NCBI GenBank assembly: GCA_947644715.1
Contig: CANSAP010000001.1
Coordinates: 83,922-147,921 of the forward strand
Source of the DNA: an uncultured Bacteroidales bacterium
GTDB lineage: Bacteria; Bacteroidota; Bacteroidia; Bacteroidales; Muribaculaceae
Reading direction: 5' to 3'
Length of the DNA stretch: 64,000 nt
A model generated the notes under the pieces. It was not told the origin of the DNA and ran no database searches. It saw only the letters and a list, made by a program, of their open reading frames with translations. Each line of letters begins with the position of its first letter. Within the stretch, counting starts at the first letter, position 1. The position numbers were made by a program, and so were the translations under genes. Positions 48,301-56,231 of the stretch are shown piece by piece.

Positions 48301-49125
48301 ATACTTGCGCTGATTCTCGGGAAGTTTGTCTTTGCCTCCGAGCACACCACCGATAGTATTCTGCACCATATATTTCACAATCCAGTTGGGTGTGAATATC
48401 TGTGTGGCAGCCGGAATATCATCGGCATCGTATTTTCCTTTTTTTGCGAATACCTGATCTTTCTTTTCGGATATATAGAACTGATAGAGCCAACCCAACA
48501 GTTCGGAAGAATGGTAGTCATCCTCTGTGATGAAGTCGGTTGTGTTGAGCGTATCTATGAAGCCATTCTCTGCAAGGATATTTGCAGGGAACAGGACATC
48601 GGTATAATCGCTCTGCAAACTGAAACATTTTGCGATAAGCGGAGTATTGTGGCAGAATGCTGAAATCAGCATAGCAAACTGTTCAGCAGTCTTGGTGTCA
48701 TCGTCAATCAGTTTCATCAGAGCCTCGCGGTCTTCTGTATCCATCTCCGGGAGATGTCCTTGACGAGCTTTGTCTACAATCAGCGGTGTACGAGTGGAGC
48801 CAACATAGCGGAGCACCGGTTCACAAAGCTCATTCATTGTGAGGATGCGGATAGCCATCAGTCGGTTGAACCAAGTATATGCGACTTCCTCAACCACATG
48901 GCTCACCCCATATCGCTGGATTTGTTCCTCCAGCGACTTAAACTCGTTGTAGAAAGCCACAGTGCAAGGCTTATCTTTCCATACGGCGCCACCCGATACC
49001 AATTTAGGAGCCTCCGCAGGTATCCCGGCATCATTGAAGCCGAGCATGGCAAGACGCTTTTCCACGCCCTGTCTGAGTTTATTTCGAGCTTCGTTAGCGA
49101 AGCGTTTCAGTTTAGTCGTATTCAT
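45388..49125 (-). CDS. pglX: BREX adenine-specific DNA methyltransferase PglX
   Basis: 1245 residues. Motif I [14 protein letters not shown] (about 300) and motif IV [8 protein letters not shown] (about 510) define an N6-adenine methyltransferase; [11 protein letters not shown] and the later [25 protein letters not shown] stretch are typical for PglX, whose C-terminal half contains the target recognition domains. It marks host DNA and is required for exclusion. The coding sequence holds a 65-base near-perfect hairpin (47042-47106) and a GC-rich patch before it. Its start codon overlaps the stop of the AlbA_2 gene by one base. Confidence 0.95.
   Translation of the reverse strand: [1245 protein letters not shown]
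47042..47106. repeat. 29-bp inverted repeat (hairpin) inside pglX
   Basis: Arms of 20 exact base pairs (47042-47061 and 47087-47106) continue inward as 9 more exact pairs (47062-47070 and 47077-47085) after one bulged base, around the loop CTGTGT. It encodes residues about 673-695, including [10 protein letters not shown]. Such a long hairpin inside a coding region is not expected by chance. Confidence 0.9.
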
Positions 49126-50798
49126 TATCTTTTGACTTTTACATATCTTTGATTTGAGGCAGTCATAGATTCCGGATATAATGGTTTGAGATAGCCCATA
49201 TCAATCAAAGCCTGTATATATCTTTTCCGATTGTTCGTTTGATTGTCTATTCCGATTCTATCCATTATCTCCTGAGCAGAACGGGGCACGGAGCAAAAAT
49301 TTAGAATGTCTTTTTGCTTCTTAGTTACTTTTGCTCTCTGACCTACTTGGTTACTTTTGCCATTACTGGGTTCCTCTGCTTGGTTACTTTTTTGACCTGC
49401 TTCGTTACTTTTCTCGGCTACTTGGTTACTTTTAACCCCGCTTGACTCCTCTGCTTTGTTACTTTTGGAATCCACTTCGTTACTTTTCTCCTTTCCCTGG
49501 TTCCTTCCTAGTTCATTTCCTGGTTCATCGGAAGCAGATACTAGTTCATCGGAATTGGATGCTGGTTCATCTAAGGCCTTTCGAGGAATGGTAATAACAA
49601 ATTCCTTTGTTTGCTCATCATTGTCAAATTTCATCTTAACACCCTCATCAAGGGCACGGAGTATTCCGGTTCCGGCTCCTGAATACGGTAGCAGGAAGTT
49701 GGCATGATAGAACAACTGCTCATTGCGAGGCATAGAGGTCCCTTTCTCTATGTCATCAACAGCCAAACCTCGGGGCAATGTGCCGGGACTATGAATCTCA
49801 ATTCTATCGTCGAGTATGAATATGCGGATTGGTGCAGGGCGCACAAGTGATCTATGTATCAGTGCATTCATCACCAACTCAGACAATGCACGATAGGAAA
49901 CCTCCAATACTCCTTGCGTATTGAACTCATCACCAGGCTGGACATATCTTAAGTTCCTACGGAAGAAAGCCATTATGGTCGCATACTGATGCGAGAGATT
50001 TCCCTCCATATCAGCATCATTCACCTTGTCTCGGAATCGGCTTCCCCCTATGCTGTTGCCATAGAAGGAGATGCACTTGGCAGTGAGTGTCGGACGCAAT
50101 AACTGGGGAGCCTTACCAAACAAGATGAGTCCGGCCAATGTGAGATGACCGTCAGGACGCATAAGACGGAGATTAGTCAGCAAACGATCCAAGGATATGT
50201 TGCGAGAGATTGCTGAGATAATCTCATCAAGACTCTTTTTATCGTACTCAGCCGGCTCAATACCGCTGTTTCTCAAAGGATTCTCAAAGCGTTTCAGAAG
50301 ATACTCCTTGAATGTGTCAAAATTCAAATCATCAATGGTTGCATCAACAGATGAGACTTCGGAAATGAAAGTTCCACATTCCTCCATCATTTCAGCTATC
50401 TCATTGTTATCGACTATGCGACGCTTGTCTGAACCTTGCTTAGCCCAGATAATTCCCTTATTGTCTTTATAAGGTTTGTTAACACCCTCCTTGATGGTCA
50501 CAACTAATATGCTGCCTCCATCTACATAAACAGTATCAGTTTCTATGCCGATACGAGGGTCAACATTCTGAGTGGCAATATTGGACAGTGAGTTATTGGT
50601 TTCCCGAAGCTCGTCAGGACTTAGCGGATTCATATCTCCCGTCTTATCCCGGACACCGATAAGGATATTGCCGCCACGAGAATTACTGAATGCAACCATC
50701 TCCGTACCGATTTTATAATTATCATCGATACGTTCCTTGAATTGCACACGCGACACTTCGGAATGCTTGATTATATTTTCGAGTTCTTCTACAGTCAT
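49125..50798 (-). CDS. Schlafen/AlbA_2-domain putative ATP-binding protein
   Basis: 557 residues. An AlbA_2 domain (VQFKERIDDNYKIGTEMVAFSNSRGG, then ILIGVRDKTG, about 18-55) is followed by a RecG-like ATP-binding region of the GHKL kind (ELVMNALIHRS, DDRIEIHSPGTLP, about 330-370), a repetitive linker of KSN units (about 425-490), and a C-terminal winged helix (KKQKDILNFCSVPRSAQEIMDRIG). Such proteins act as regulators or as nucleic-acid-targeting effectors; which applies here is unknown. It sits between brxC and pglX, 26 bases after brxC, with its stop overlapping the pglX start. Confidence 0.78.
   Translation of the reverse strand: MTVEELENIIKHSEVSRVQFKERIDDNYKIGTEMVAFSNSRGGNILIGVRDKTGDMNPLSPDELRETNNSLSNIATQNVDPRIGIETDTVYVDGGSILVVTIKEGVNKPYKDNKGIIWAKQGSDKRRIVDNNEIAEMMEECGTFISEVSSVDATIDDLNFDTFKEYLLKRFENPLRNSGIEPAEYDKKSLDEIISAISRNISLDRLLTNLRLMRPDGHLTLAGLILFGKAPQLLRPTLTAKCISFYGNSIGGSRFRDKVNDADMEGNLSHQYATIMAFFRRNLRYVQPGDEFNTQGVLEVSYRALSELVMNALIHRSLVRPAPIRIFILDDRIEIHSPGTLPRGLAVDDIEKGTSMPRNEQLFYHANFLLPYSGAGTGILRALDEGVKMKFDNDEQTKEFVITIPRKALDEPASNSDELVSASDEPGNELGRNQGKEKSNEVDSKSNKAEESSGVKSNQVAEKSNEAGQKSNQAEEPSNGKSNQVGQRAKVTKKQKDILNFCSVPRSAQEIMDRIGIDNQTNNRKRYIQALIDMGYLKPLYPESMTASNQRYVKVKR
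49330..49495 (-). repeat. Degenerate tandem repeat encoding KSNxxx units
   Basis: GGTTACTTTT or CGTTACTTTT recurs about seven times at 18-27-base spacing, encoding KSN repeats in the linker of the AlbA_2 protein. Units differ between the constant cores, so the array is old or selected for spacing, yet it remains slippage-prone. Confidence 0.75.
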
Positions 50799-50824
50799 TA
50801 CTGAGTATTTCCTTTCTTATCGGT

Positions 50825-53800
50825 TTAAGAGATTATTATCACGGACTCGCCTTTGTCAATGTGATCCATTAGCTGCTTGCGCAGTCCATCGAGATAACTG
50901 TCAACGTCAGCTGCCGAGCCAAGAGGAATTGCTCGCTTAGTCCTCAGAGTGATCTCCAGTGGCTCTCGAACCTCACTGGGTTTGTCATCGCCGTTGCCAT
51001 AGTCATTTCCTGAACCTCCATTTTCTTCTTCCTTCCGTTTTTTCTCCATTTTGCGTCTGTTGACTACAGCATTAATCTTTGCTGCCTCGTCGCGGAAATA
51101 GGAGTCGGTGTTTACATTATTCTGGAGGACAAGAATGTTGTCGTTCATACAACGGAGCTTTATCACTTCCTTCACGTCTTTGAGCACTGAGGGGTCAACT
51201 TCCTGTTCGGAAGCAGCCTTCAGAAGTTCGGCATAAGTCTCGTTGTATGCTTTGTCGATAGCCATACGTTTCTCCTTGCGGACAGCATCAAGTGCCTCGT
51301 CAATAGCCTTGCGAGCCTTGACATAATCACGTATTCTGATTGGCCACGGTGCCTTTTCAAGAGAAGTCATCATCTCGACCTTCGAGTTCATATCTGAATC
51401 GCCGGCAAGGAAAGCAAAGTTGTCAGCATTCTTTCTTGCATAGCTAACCAAGTCGCGGAACTGTGCTATCTGGTCGTGGGAGAACTGGACCACTTCACGC
51501 ACCTTATCCATCATGCCCTTTGCCTTGTCTTTCTCGACTATGACTAGACGGAAGAAGGTCTCTGGGTCGCGCTGTCTAACCCAATTCTCAAACAGTTCCA
51601 CCGCATCGGCCACCGGCTTTGAGAATGGATATGAGCCAAACTCAGTGAGCAGTTTGTTGTAGGCAGAGATCATCGCACGAAGACCTTTGCCGTTCTCATC
51701 TTTTGCAGCAACACGGAAAAGCTGGGCGCTGTCGGTGACGCCGAGAGCGGCACTCGGTCCGAATATCTGTTTCCACGCTTCGTTGAAGCAATGGAGCAGC
51801 TCCTTTGAAATTGCGACACCCTCCCGGACTGTAAATTTGTTGGTCTCACTGACAAGATGGGAAGCGACTGTCTGGACGCCAACATTGCGGTCATTGCCGT
51901 AGGCATAGTCGCGCAGGTGACGACGCACAAGCTCGTTGACAACGTATAAGGTAGGGATACTGTCCCAACCGTAGGGTGCCTTTGCAAACTTAGCGACCAC
52001 GTCGCTGACGTTAACATCACCATATTGGCGACCAAGATAGGTATTGACCTCCTTCTCAGCCTCTGTCGGGCTTGCATTCAATTCCTCATACTCGCCCGGC
52101 TGAATCGGACGAAGTATTGCGGTACGGAGGTCGGCAGTGGTACGGGGAATGGAATTTGGAGTTACCAAAGACGCCTTGGTATAGATGCCTTCAAGATGAT
52201 GCTTCATTGCCAGACGGAAACGGTTGTCACCATTCGACATAGTGAGGTCAGGGTCATCAAGAATCATGTTGTCGCTGATTACAGGGCAGGTGTCAAGAAT
52301 CTTTCTTATTTCCGGCTCGATGACTTTTGAGAACACCTCTGCGGCACGCTCCTTGAATTTCTTGCGTATCTCTGCATTCTCAGGACTGGAAGCCGGGGTC
52401 TCCATATATTTCTGCTCTTTGCAGTACCAGGAGAACTGATTAAGCAGTTTCTTGTTATCCTGCATCATGTCACCCATGTAGAAAACGAGCCTGCCATCCG
52501 GATTGCTGAACGCAAAACGATGAACATCCTCAAAATCTCTGTCGGTGTTGAACTCCAAGTGGACTTCAGATGCCGCGCCACCGAAGATGTCGCGCTGCTT
52601 GATGATTAAGCGCACTGAGAAAGAACGTGTGCCAAACTGCTCCTTATTCTTCAGGCTCTTGTAGTATCGGGTAATGACCTCGTTGATGACCTTGGACTGG
52701 TCGTTGTTGTCAACGGTCTGGTTCTTTATAAGGTCGGCCACCTTCATTTCCTCTTCTGAATAGAAAGCGAAAGAGTCGGGGGAACCGGCTTTGCCTGTCA
52801 CGCGACGGATGATGTTGTTGTCACAAAGGTATTCCACAACGTTCTCCACCTTGTCGCGGATTACAATCCAAGGCGTGGTGGTGTCGTTGACAAGAAGTGT
52901 GGTAATATTGTCGATCGAAGCAGGGAACTGTAATTTCTCGCTGTCGTCGATATTGCATATCATGAAGAGGACATTGACAACCCTTTGTGCAAACTGAGGG
53001 TCTTTCTCATATTTCTTTGCTATGTCTGAGGCATTCTTAACGGCACGCTGACCCTTGTTCTGCAGTCCTTCCTCAAACATATTGTTGTAAAGTTCATCGA
53101 AAGAGATGAACTCTCCGACTTCTGCCTGTGCCCGTTTCTTGGCAGTGGCATGGACTACCTTGATGATACTTCGCTCATTACCCTTCACCTCACGCGCCAC
53201 ATAACCGAGGGTCAAGAAATTGTTGAAGACCTTCGTTATCAGCTTGACCTGGTAAGGGATGAAGGGATAATAATCTATGAAGTTGTCGCGGTCAGTATAG
53301 CCGTCGTATGAGTTTGGAAGCTTGAAGCGAAGCTCAAAGTCCTGGTGCTTGGCATCGTATAGTTCACCGAGGTCTTCACGCACTTCGTCCTTCTTGTCGA
53401 GGATACGCTTCTGAGTGATGACTTCCGGCTGGGTACCTTTGAGGGAGACCTTGACCTCGAACCGGCCACGGATCTTTCCTTCCGGATCGGCTACATTCGT
53501 AAGGTTGCAGTCGTCGATTACCTCCGACAGATCCTGCTGGGCTGTACATGCAACCCAAACCTTGTTGTCGCAAGCCTCTGACAGTTTGGTGATGATTTCC
53601 TGAAGATTAAGATAACGGTCACGCTCCTTATTGATGAACTGGGAAACTTCATCGGCAAGAAGAATCAGACGGTAGTTCTCGCCTTTGTCTTTGAGCCAGC
53701 CCTTCAGTTCCTCGGCAAAACGCTCGATACTGATCACAGTGTCGCGCTTGATGATGCGCTCACGGATGCTCTCCTTGCTGAGACTCGGAGCAAGTTCACA

Positions 53801-54475
53801 TGCAAGGTCGAGTGCCCAGTCAAGCTCATTGTCAATGATGTCGGCAGCTGTGCTGGGATTGTTCCAGTCGCCACCTTCCTCTGCGATGGCTTTCTTGAAG
53901 TCCTCAAACACGCCCTTCTCCTGAAGCGGTTTTTCAAGGTGCTGGGCAAGTGAAATATTGAATTTGTTGAAGCCTCGCTTACCGTTAAACTCGTTCCAGA
54001 ACACATGAAGGAAAGCTTTCTTCTTGTCAGTGGCGTTGTCGTAAGAGGTCTCCAAGTTGAAGATACAGGTGTCGATAGTGGCTTTCTTCATCCAGTTGTG
54101 AAGACTCTCTACGGAAGCCTTGTCAACGTTGGGTGCCAACTGATGCTTGTCATCGAATGGATCAATCTGGCTTATAGCCTCAATAAGACGGTTGAATGCC
54201 TCGTCCATCGTCTCGGGAGTGATAAGATAGTCGAGATATTTCAGGAAGTGTGACTTACCTGAGCCATAGTAGCCGTCAATCCAGATACCGATGTGGTCAA
54301 AGGGTCGGTTATTCTTAATGGCATCAAGTATCTTTACAAGACCGTTGATGATCTCGTCAGTGAAGACATACTCCTGAATTTCTATCCTTGTGGTCTCTGG
54401 GTCGAATTTAGTTGCTGAAACCGCAGGGTTGACTGAACGTCCAATATCTTTCTTATACAGTTGTTCGAGTTTCAT
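50825..54475 (-). CDS. brxC: BREX protein BrxC (PglY-like ATPase)
   Basis: 1216 residues. The start MKLEQLYKKDIGRSVNPAV and GIWIDGYYGSGKSHFLKYL (Walker A 68-75) are characteristic of BrxC/PglY; LILLADEVSQFIN (about 275) supplies Walker B. The rest is long and helical with a C-terminal coiled coil. It is the large ATPase thought to form the scaffold with BrxB and PglZ. It follows brxB by 14 bases and is intact over 3.6 kb. Confidence 0.94.
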   Translation of the reverse strand: MKLEQLYKKDIGRSVNPAVSATKFDPETTRIEIQEYVFTDEIINGLVKILDAIKNNRPFDHIGIWIDGYYGSGKSHFLKYLDYLITPETMDEAFNRLIEAISQIDPFDDKHQLAPNVDKASVESLHNWMKKATIDTCIFNLETSYDNATDKKKAFLHVFWNEFNGKRGFNKFNISLAQHLEKPLQEKGVFEDFKKAIAEEGGDWNNPSTAADIIDNELDWALDLACELAPSLSKESIRERIIKRDTVISIERFAEELKGWLKDKGENYRLILLADEVSQFINKERDRYLNLQEIITKLSEACDNKVWVACTAQQDLSEVIDDCNLTNVADPEGKIRGRFEVKVSLKGTQPEVITQKRILDKKDEVREDLGELYDAKHQDFELRFKLPNSYDGYTDRDNFIDYYPFIPYQVKLITKVFNNFLTLGYVAREVKGNERSIIKVVHATAKKRAQAEVGEFISFDELYNNMFEEGLQNKGQRAVKNASDIAKKYEKDPQFAQRVVNVLFMICNIDDSEKLQFPASIDNITTLLVNDTTTPWIVIRDKVENVVEYLCDNNIIRRVTGKAGSPDSFAFYSEEEMKVADLIKNQTVDNNDQSKVINEVITRYYKSLKNKEQFGTRSFSVRLIIKQRDIFGGAASEVHLEFNTDRDFEDVHRFAFSNPDGRLVFYMGDMMQDNKKLLNQFSWYCKEQKYMETPASSPENAEIRKKFKERAAEVFSKVIEPEIRKILDTCPVISDNMILDDPDLTMSNGDNRFRLAMKHHLEGIYTKASLVTPNSIPRTTADLRTAILRPIQPGEYEELNASPTEAEKEVNTYLGRQYGDVNVSDVVAKFAKAPYGWDSIPTLYVVNELVRRHLRDYAYGNDRNVGVQTVASHLVSETNKFTVREGVAISKELLHCFNEAWKQIFGPSAALGVTDSAQLFRVAAKDENGKGLRAMISAYNKLLTEFGSYPFSKPVADAVELFENWVRQRDPETFFRLVIVEKDKAKGMMDKVREVVQFSHDQIAQFRDLVSYARKNADNFAFLAGDSDMNSKVEMMTSLEKAPWPIRIRDYVKARKAIDEALDAVRKEKRMAIDKAYNETYAELLKAASEQEVDPSVLKDVKEVIKLRCMNDNILVLQNNVNTDSYFRDEAAKINAVVNRRKMEKKRKEEENGGSGNDYGNGDDKPSEVREPLEITLRTKRAIPLGSAADVDSYLDGLRKQLMDHIDKGESVIIIS

Positions 54476-54489
54476 ATCTGGAGGGCGTA

Positions 54490-55113
54490 TTATTCGTTAA
54501 TTAAGAGAGTTGCGCGATACGTATGATGATCGGCTATTGTTCCAAAGAGTTTGAATGAATTGTGATCTCGCTCTCCGGGATAGAATACTATAATCTTGTA
54601 CTTGTCGGTCTCGTTGTAGTCCTCATAGAGAGCCAACAGCTCGTTGACTCTAAGATAAGGATACATGCTCCCTATGCCGTACAAGAAAACGTATGGGCGG
54701 TGATATTCATCCTTTATGCTGATATGGTCAAGAATCCTCTGATGCAGATATTTTAGGAACTCCTCACTGTGGGCATTGCGAGAAAGTGTGTCCTGCACAC
54801 CCTTGGCATTCTTGGCCGGGTCCGCCTCCTCCTTAGTTAGTTGATATTTAAGCATCGAAGGATGACGGAGAAATTTTTTGTTGTCAAGGAAACGGCAGAA
54901 CTCATCAAAGAGATTGAGACACAACACATCGACATAATTGGTCGGGCGGATAAGGTTTTCCCTGAACTCCTTGATCTGGTCACGGATTTCATATTCCTTC
55001 TCCGCATCATACTGGTATAAATAGAAATTATAGAACAAGTCGCCGTCCTCGGTCTTTTGGAAACCGGGACTGCAAAGTTTATCGTATAATTCTTTTACTG
55101 TCATTGGAGTCAT
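54490..55113 (-). CDS. brxB: BREX protein BrxB (DUF1788)
   Basis: 207 residues, the family length. The features YNFYLYQYDAEKEYEIRDQIKEF, FLYGIGSMYPYLRVNELL and FYPGERD are the DUF1788 pattern. The function within BREX is structural and not enzymatic as far as known. The start overlaps the brxA stop by 4 bases, so brxA and brxB are translationally coupled. Confidence 0.92.
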   Translation of the reverse strand: MTPMTVKELYDKLCSPGFQKTEDGDLFYNFYLYQYDAEKEYEIRDQIKEFRENLIRPTNYVDVLCLNLFDEFCRFLDNKKFLRHPSMLKYQLTKEEADPAKNAKGVQDTLSRNAHSEEFLKYLHQRILDHISIKDEYHRPYVFLYGIGSMYPYLRVNELLALYEDYNETDKYKIIVFYPGERDHNSFKLFGTIADHHTYRATLLINE

Positions 55114-55724
55114 TGCTTTAAGGTCTCAATTTCGTAGGGTTCCAACAGACAGGCATCGAAAAACCAGGGTTCGCCAATGCCAAAATAAAACTCAACATTT
55201 GTAGGACGAAGTGCCTTAAGGTGGTCATTCTCGTCGAGCATATTGCACTGGCGCAATATTGACAGGTACCCGGAGGCTACTTTTTTCTTGGTCGAGTCGC
55301 TCCATGAATCCACAAACTCATCCTTGGCAGATATGGAGTTGAATTCCATAAAGAGGTCGTCGATGGAAATATCCTGAGTGGCAGACCTCCATCTGCGCAT
55401 TGTCACGTTGGCATGGAAATCAAAGAGTATCTTATAGGTCTTAAGCAAAACGAAAAAGAGGGCAATCCTTTTGTCGGCATCATCCATACTCATGTAGTCA
55501 TACCAGAATGACCGGGGAACAGCCTCAAAGCGCCGCTTTATTTCTGCGACGTTGCGTTGCCTCGATTTTTCGGAATTAATGTGAAGTATGTTGTTGTTCA
55601 ACACCTCATCTTTAATCAAGGCATCGGCATTCTCGTCAAGCAACAAAGGCAACAGTGCGTTTGTCTCATTGATAAGGAAACCGCCGCCAGTGATGGAGGC
55701 TGAATATGGTGAGTTCACTTTCAT
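55110..55724 (-). CDS. brxA: BREX protein BrxA (DUF1819)
   Basis: 204 residues. It shows the DUF1819 signature: SASITGGGFLINET at the N-terminus, RRFEAVPRSFWYDY, and GYLSILRQCNML. BrxA is a small helical DNA-binding protein of type I BREX and the first core gene of the operon. It overlaps the 3' end of the upstream regulator gene by 4 bases and brxB by 4 bases. Confidence 0.92.
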   Translation of the reverse strand: MKVNSPYSASITGGGFLINETNALLPLLLDENADALIKDEVLNNNILHINSEKSRQRNVAEIKRRFEAVPRSFWYDYMSMDDADKRIALFFVLLKTYKILFDFHANVTMRRWRSATQDISIDDLFMEFNSISAKDEFVDSWSDSTKKKVASGYLSILRQCNMLDENDHLKALRPTNVEFYFGIGEPWFFDACLLEPYEIETLKQ

Positions 55725-55971
55725 GATTTATCTTTTGTCGATTTGCGGACTTTCTTCAATTCGTCTTTAGACTCAGGGTTTAACAATTCAAACGGGGGCA
55801 CATTCAATATTTTAGCAATTTCATAAAGTGTCGGGATGGGTGGTTGCTGGGCGTGGTGGCGTAAGAATTGATTTGCCTGAACGTCAGACCAAGCTGCTGC
55901 GCAAGCCATGTCTGCTTGATTCCACGGCTCACCAACACTTCACGGATGCGGTTGTATTTAAGGTCTTCCAT
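55721..55971 (-). pseudogene. XRE-family helix-turn-helix regulator, one frameshift
   Basis: MEDLKYNRIREVLVSRGIKQTWLAQQLGLTFRQINSY (from the ATG at 55971) is the first half of a Cro/C1-type helix-turn-helix; the second half, QQPPIPTLYEIAKILNVPPFELL to the stop at 55721, is in another frame. A one-base insertion in a CC-rich run near 55850-55860 accounts for this. Intact it would have about 83 residues. Directly upstream of brxA, it is placed to control the operon; it should now be inactive, or both fragments are made. Confidence 0.75.
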
Positions 55972-55991
55972 TGCGAATAAGTTATAATGTG

Positions 55992-55999
55992 CAAAGATA
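55992..55999 (-). promoter_or_regulatory. brx operon promoter -7 box
   Basis: On the minus strand TATCTTTG matches TAnnTTTG and lies 20 bases before the XRE gene ATG and thus before brxA and the following genes. No clear -33 TTTG at the ideal distance; the region has several AATTT runs. Confidence 0.65.
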
Positions 56000-56146
56000 C
56001 GAAAAATTTCTTCATATTCTATGGAAATTCGCAAGAAAATTTGCACTACTGCGTTTTTCTGGTTGGTCACCAAAACCCTTTAAGAGTCAGAATAGAAGAA
56101 TAGTCTTGCAGACAGTTCTATCGGTGTATTCATAATGCGCAGTTTA

Positions 56147-56166
56147 TTTGCTAATTTCGCAAAATA
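56147..56166. promoter_or_regulatory. Candidate operator palindrome upstream of the brx promoter
   Basis: TTTGC and GCAAA face each other over seven bases (TAATTTC) in the space between the WYL gene and the XRE gene. BrxR-type WYL proteins bind palindromes in this position, but the match is short and could be chance. Confidence 0.3.
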
Positions 56167-56231
56167 AGAACGACCTATGCATCCTATGTACACATATTGC
56201 CAAATTTTCAATGAAAGCACCTTAAAATAAG

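Noticed and set aside
49330..49495. Regularly spaced repeats that might be a CRISPR array
   Set aside because: They lie in frame within an intact coding sequence, are short and degenerate, and encode a KSN linker; no cas gene is present.
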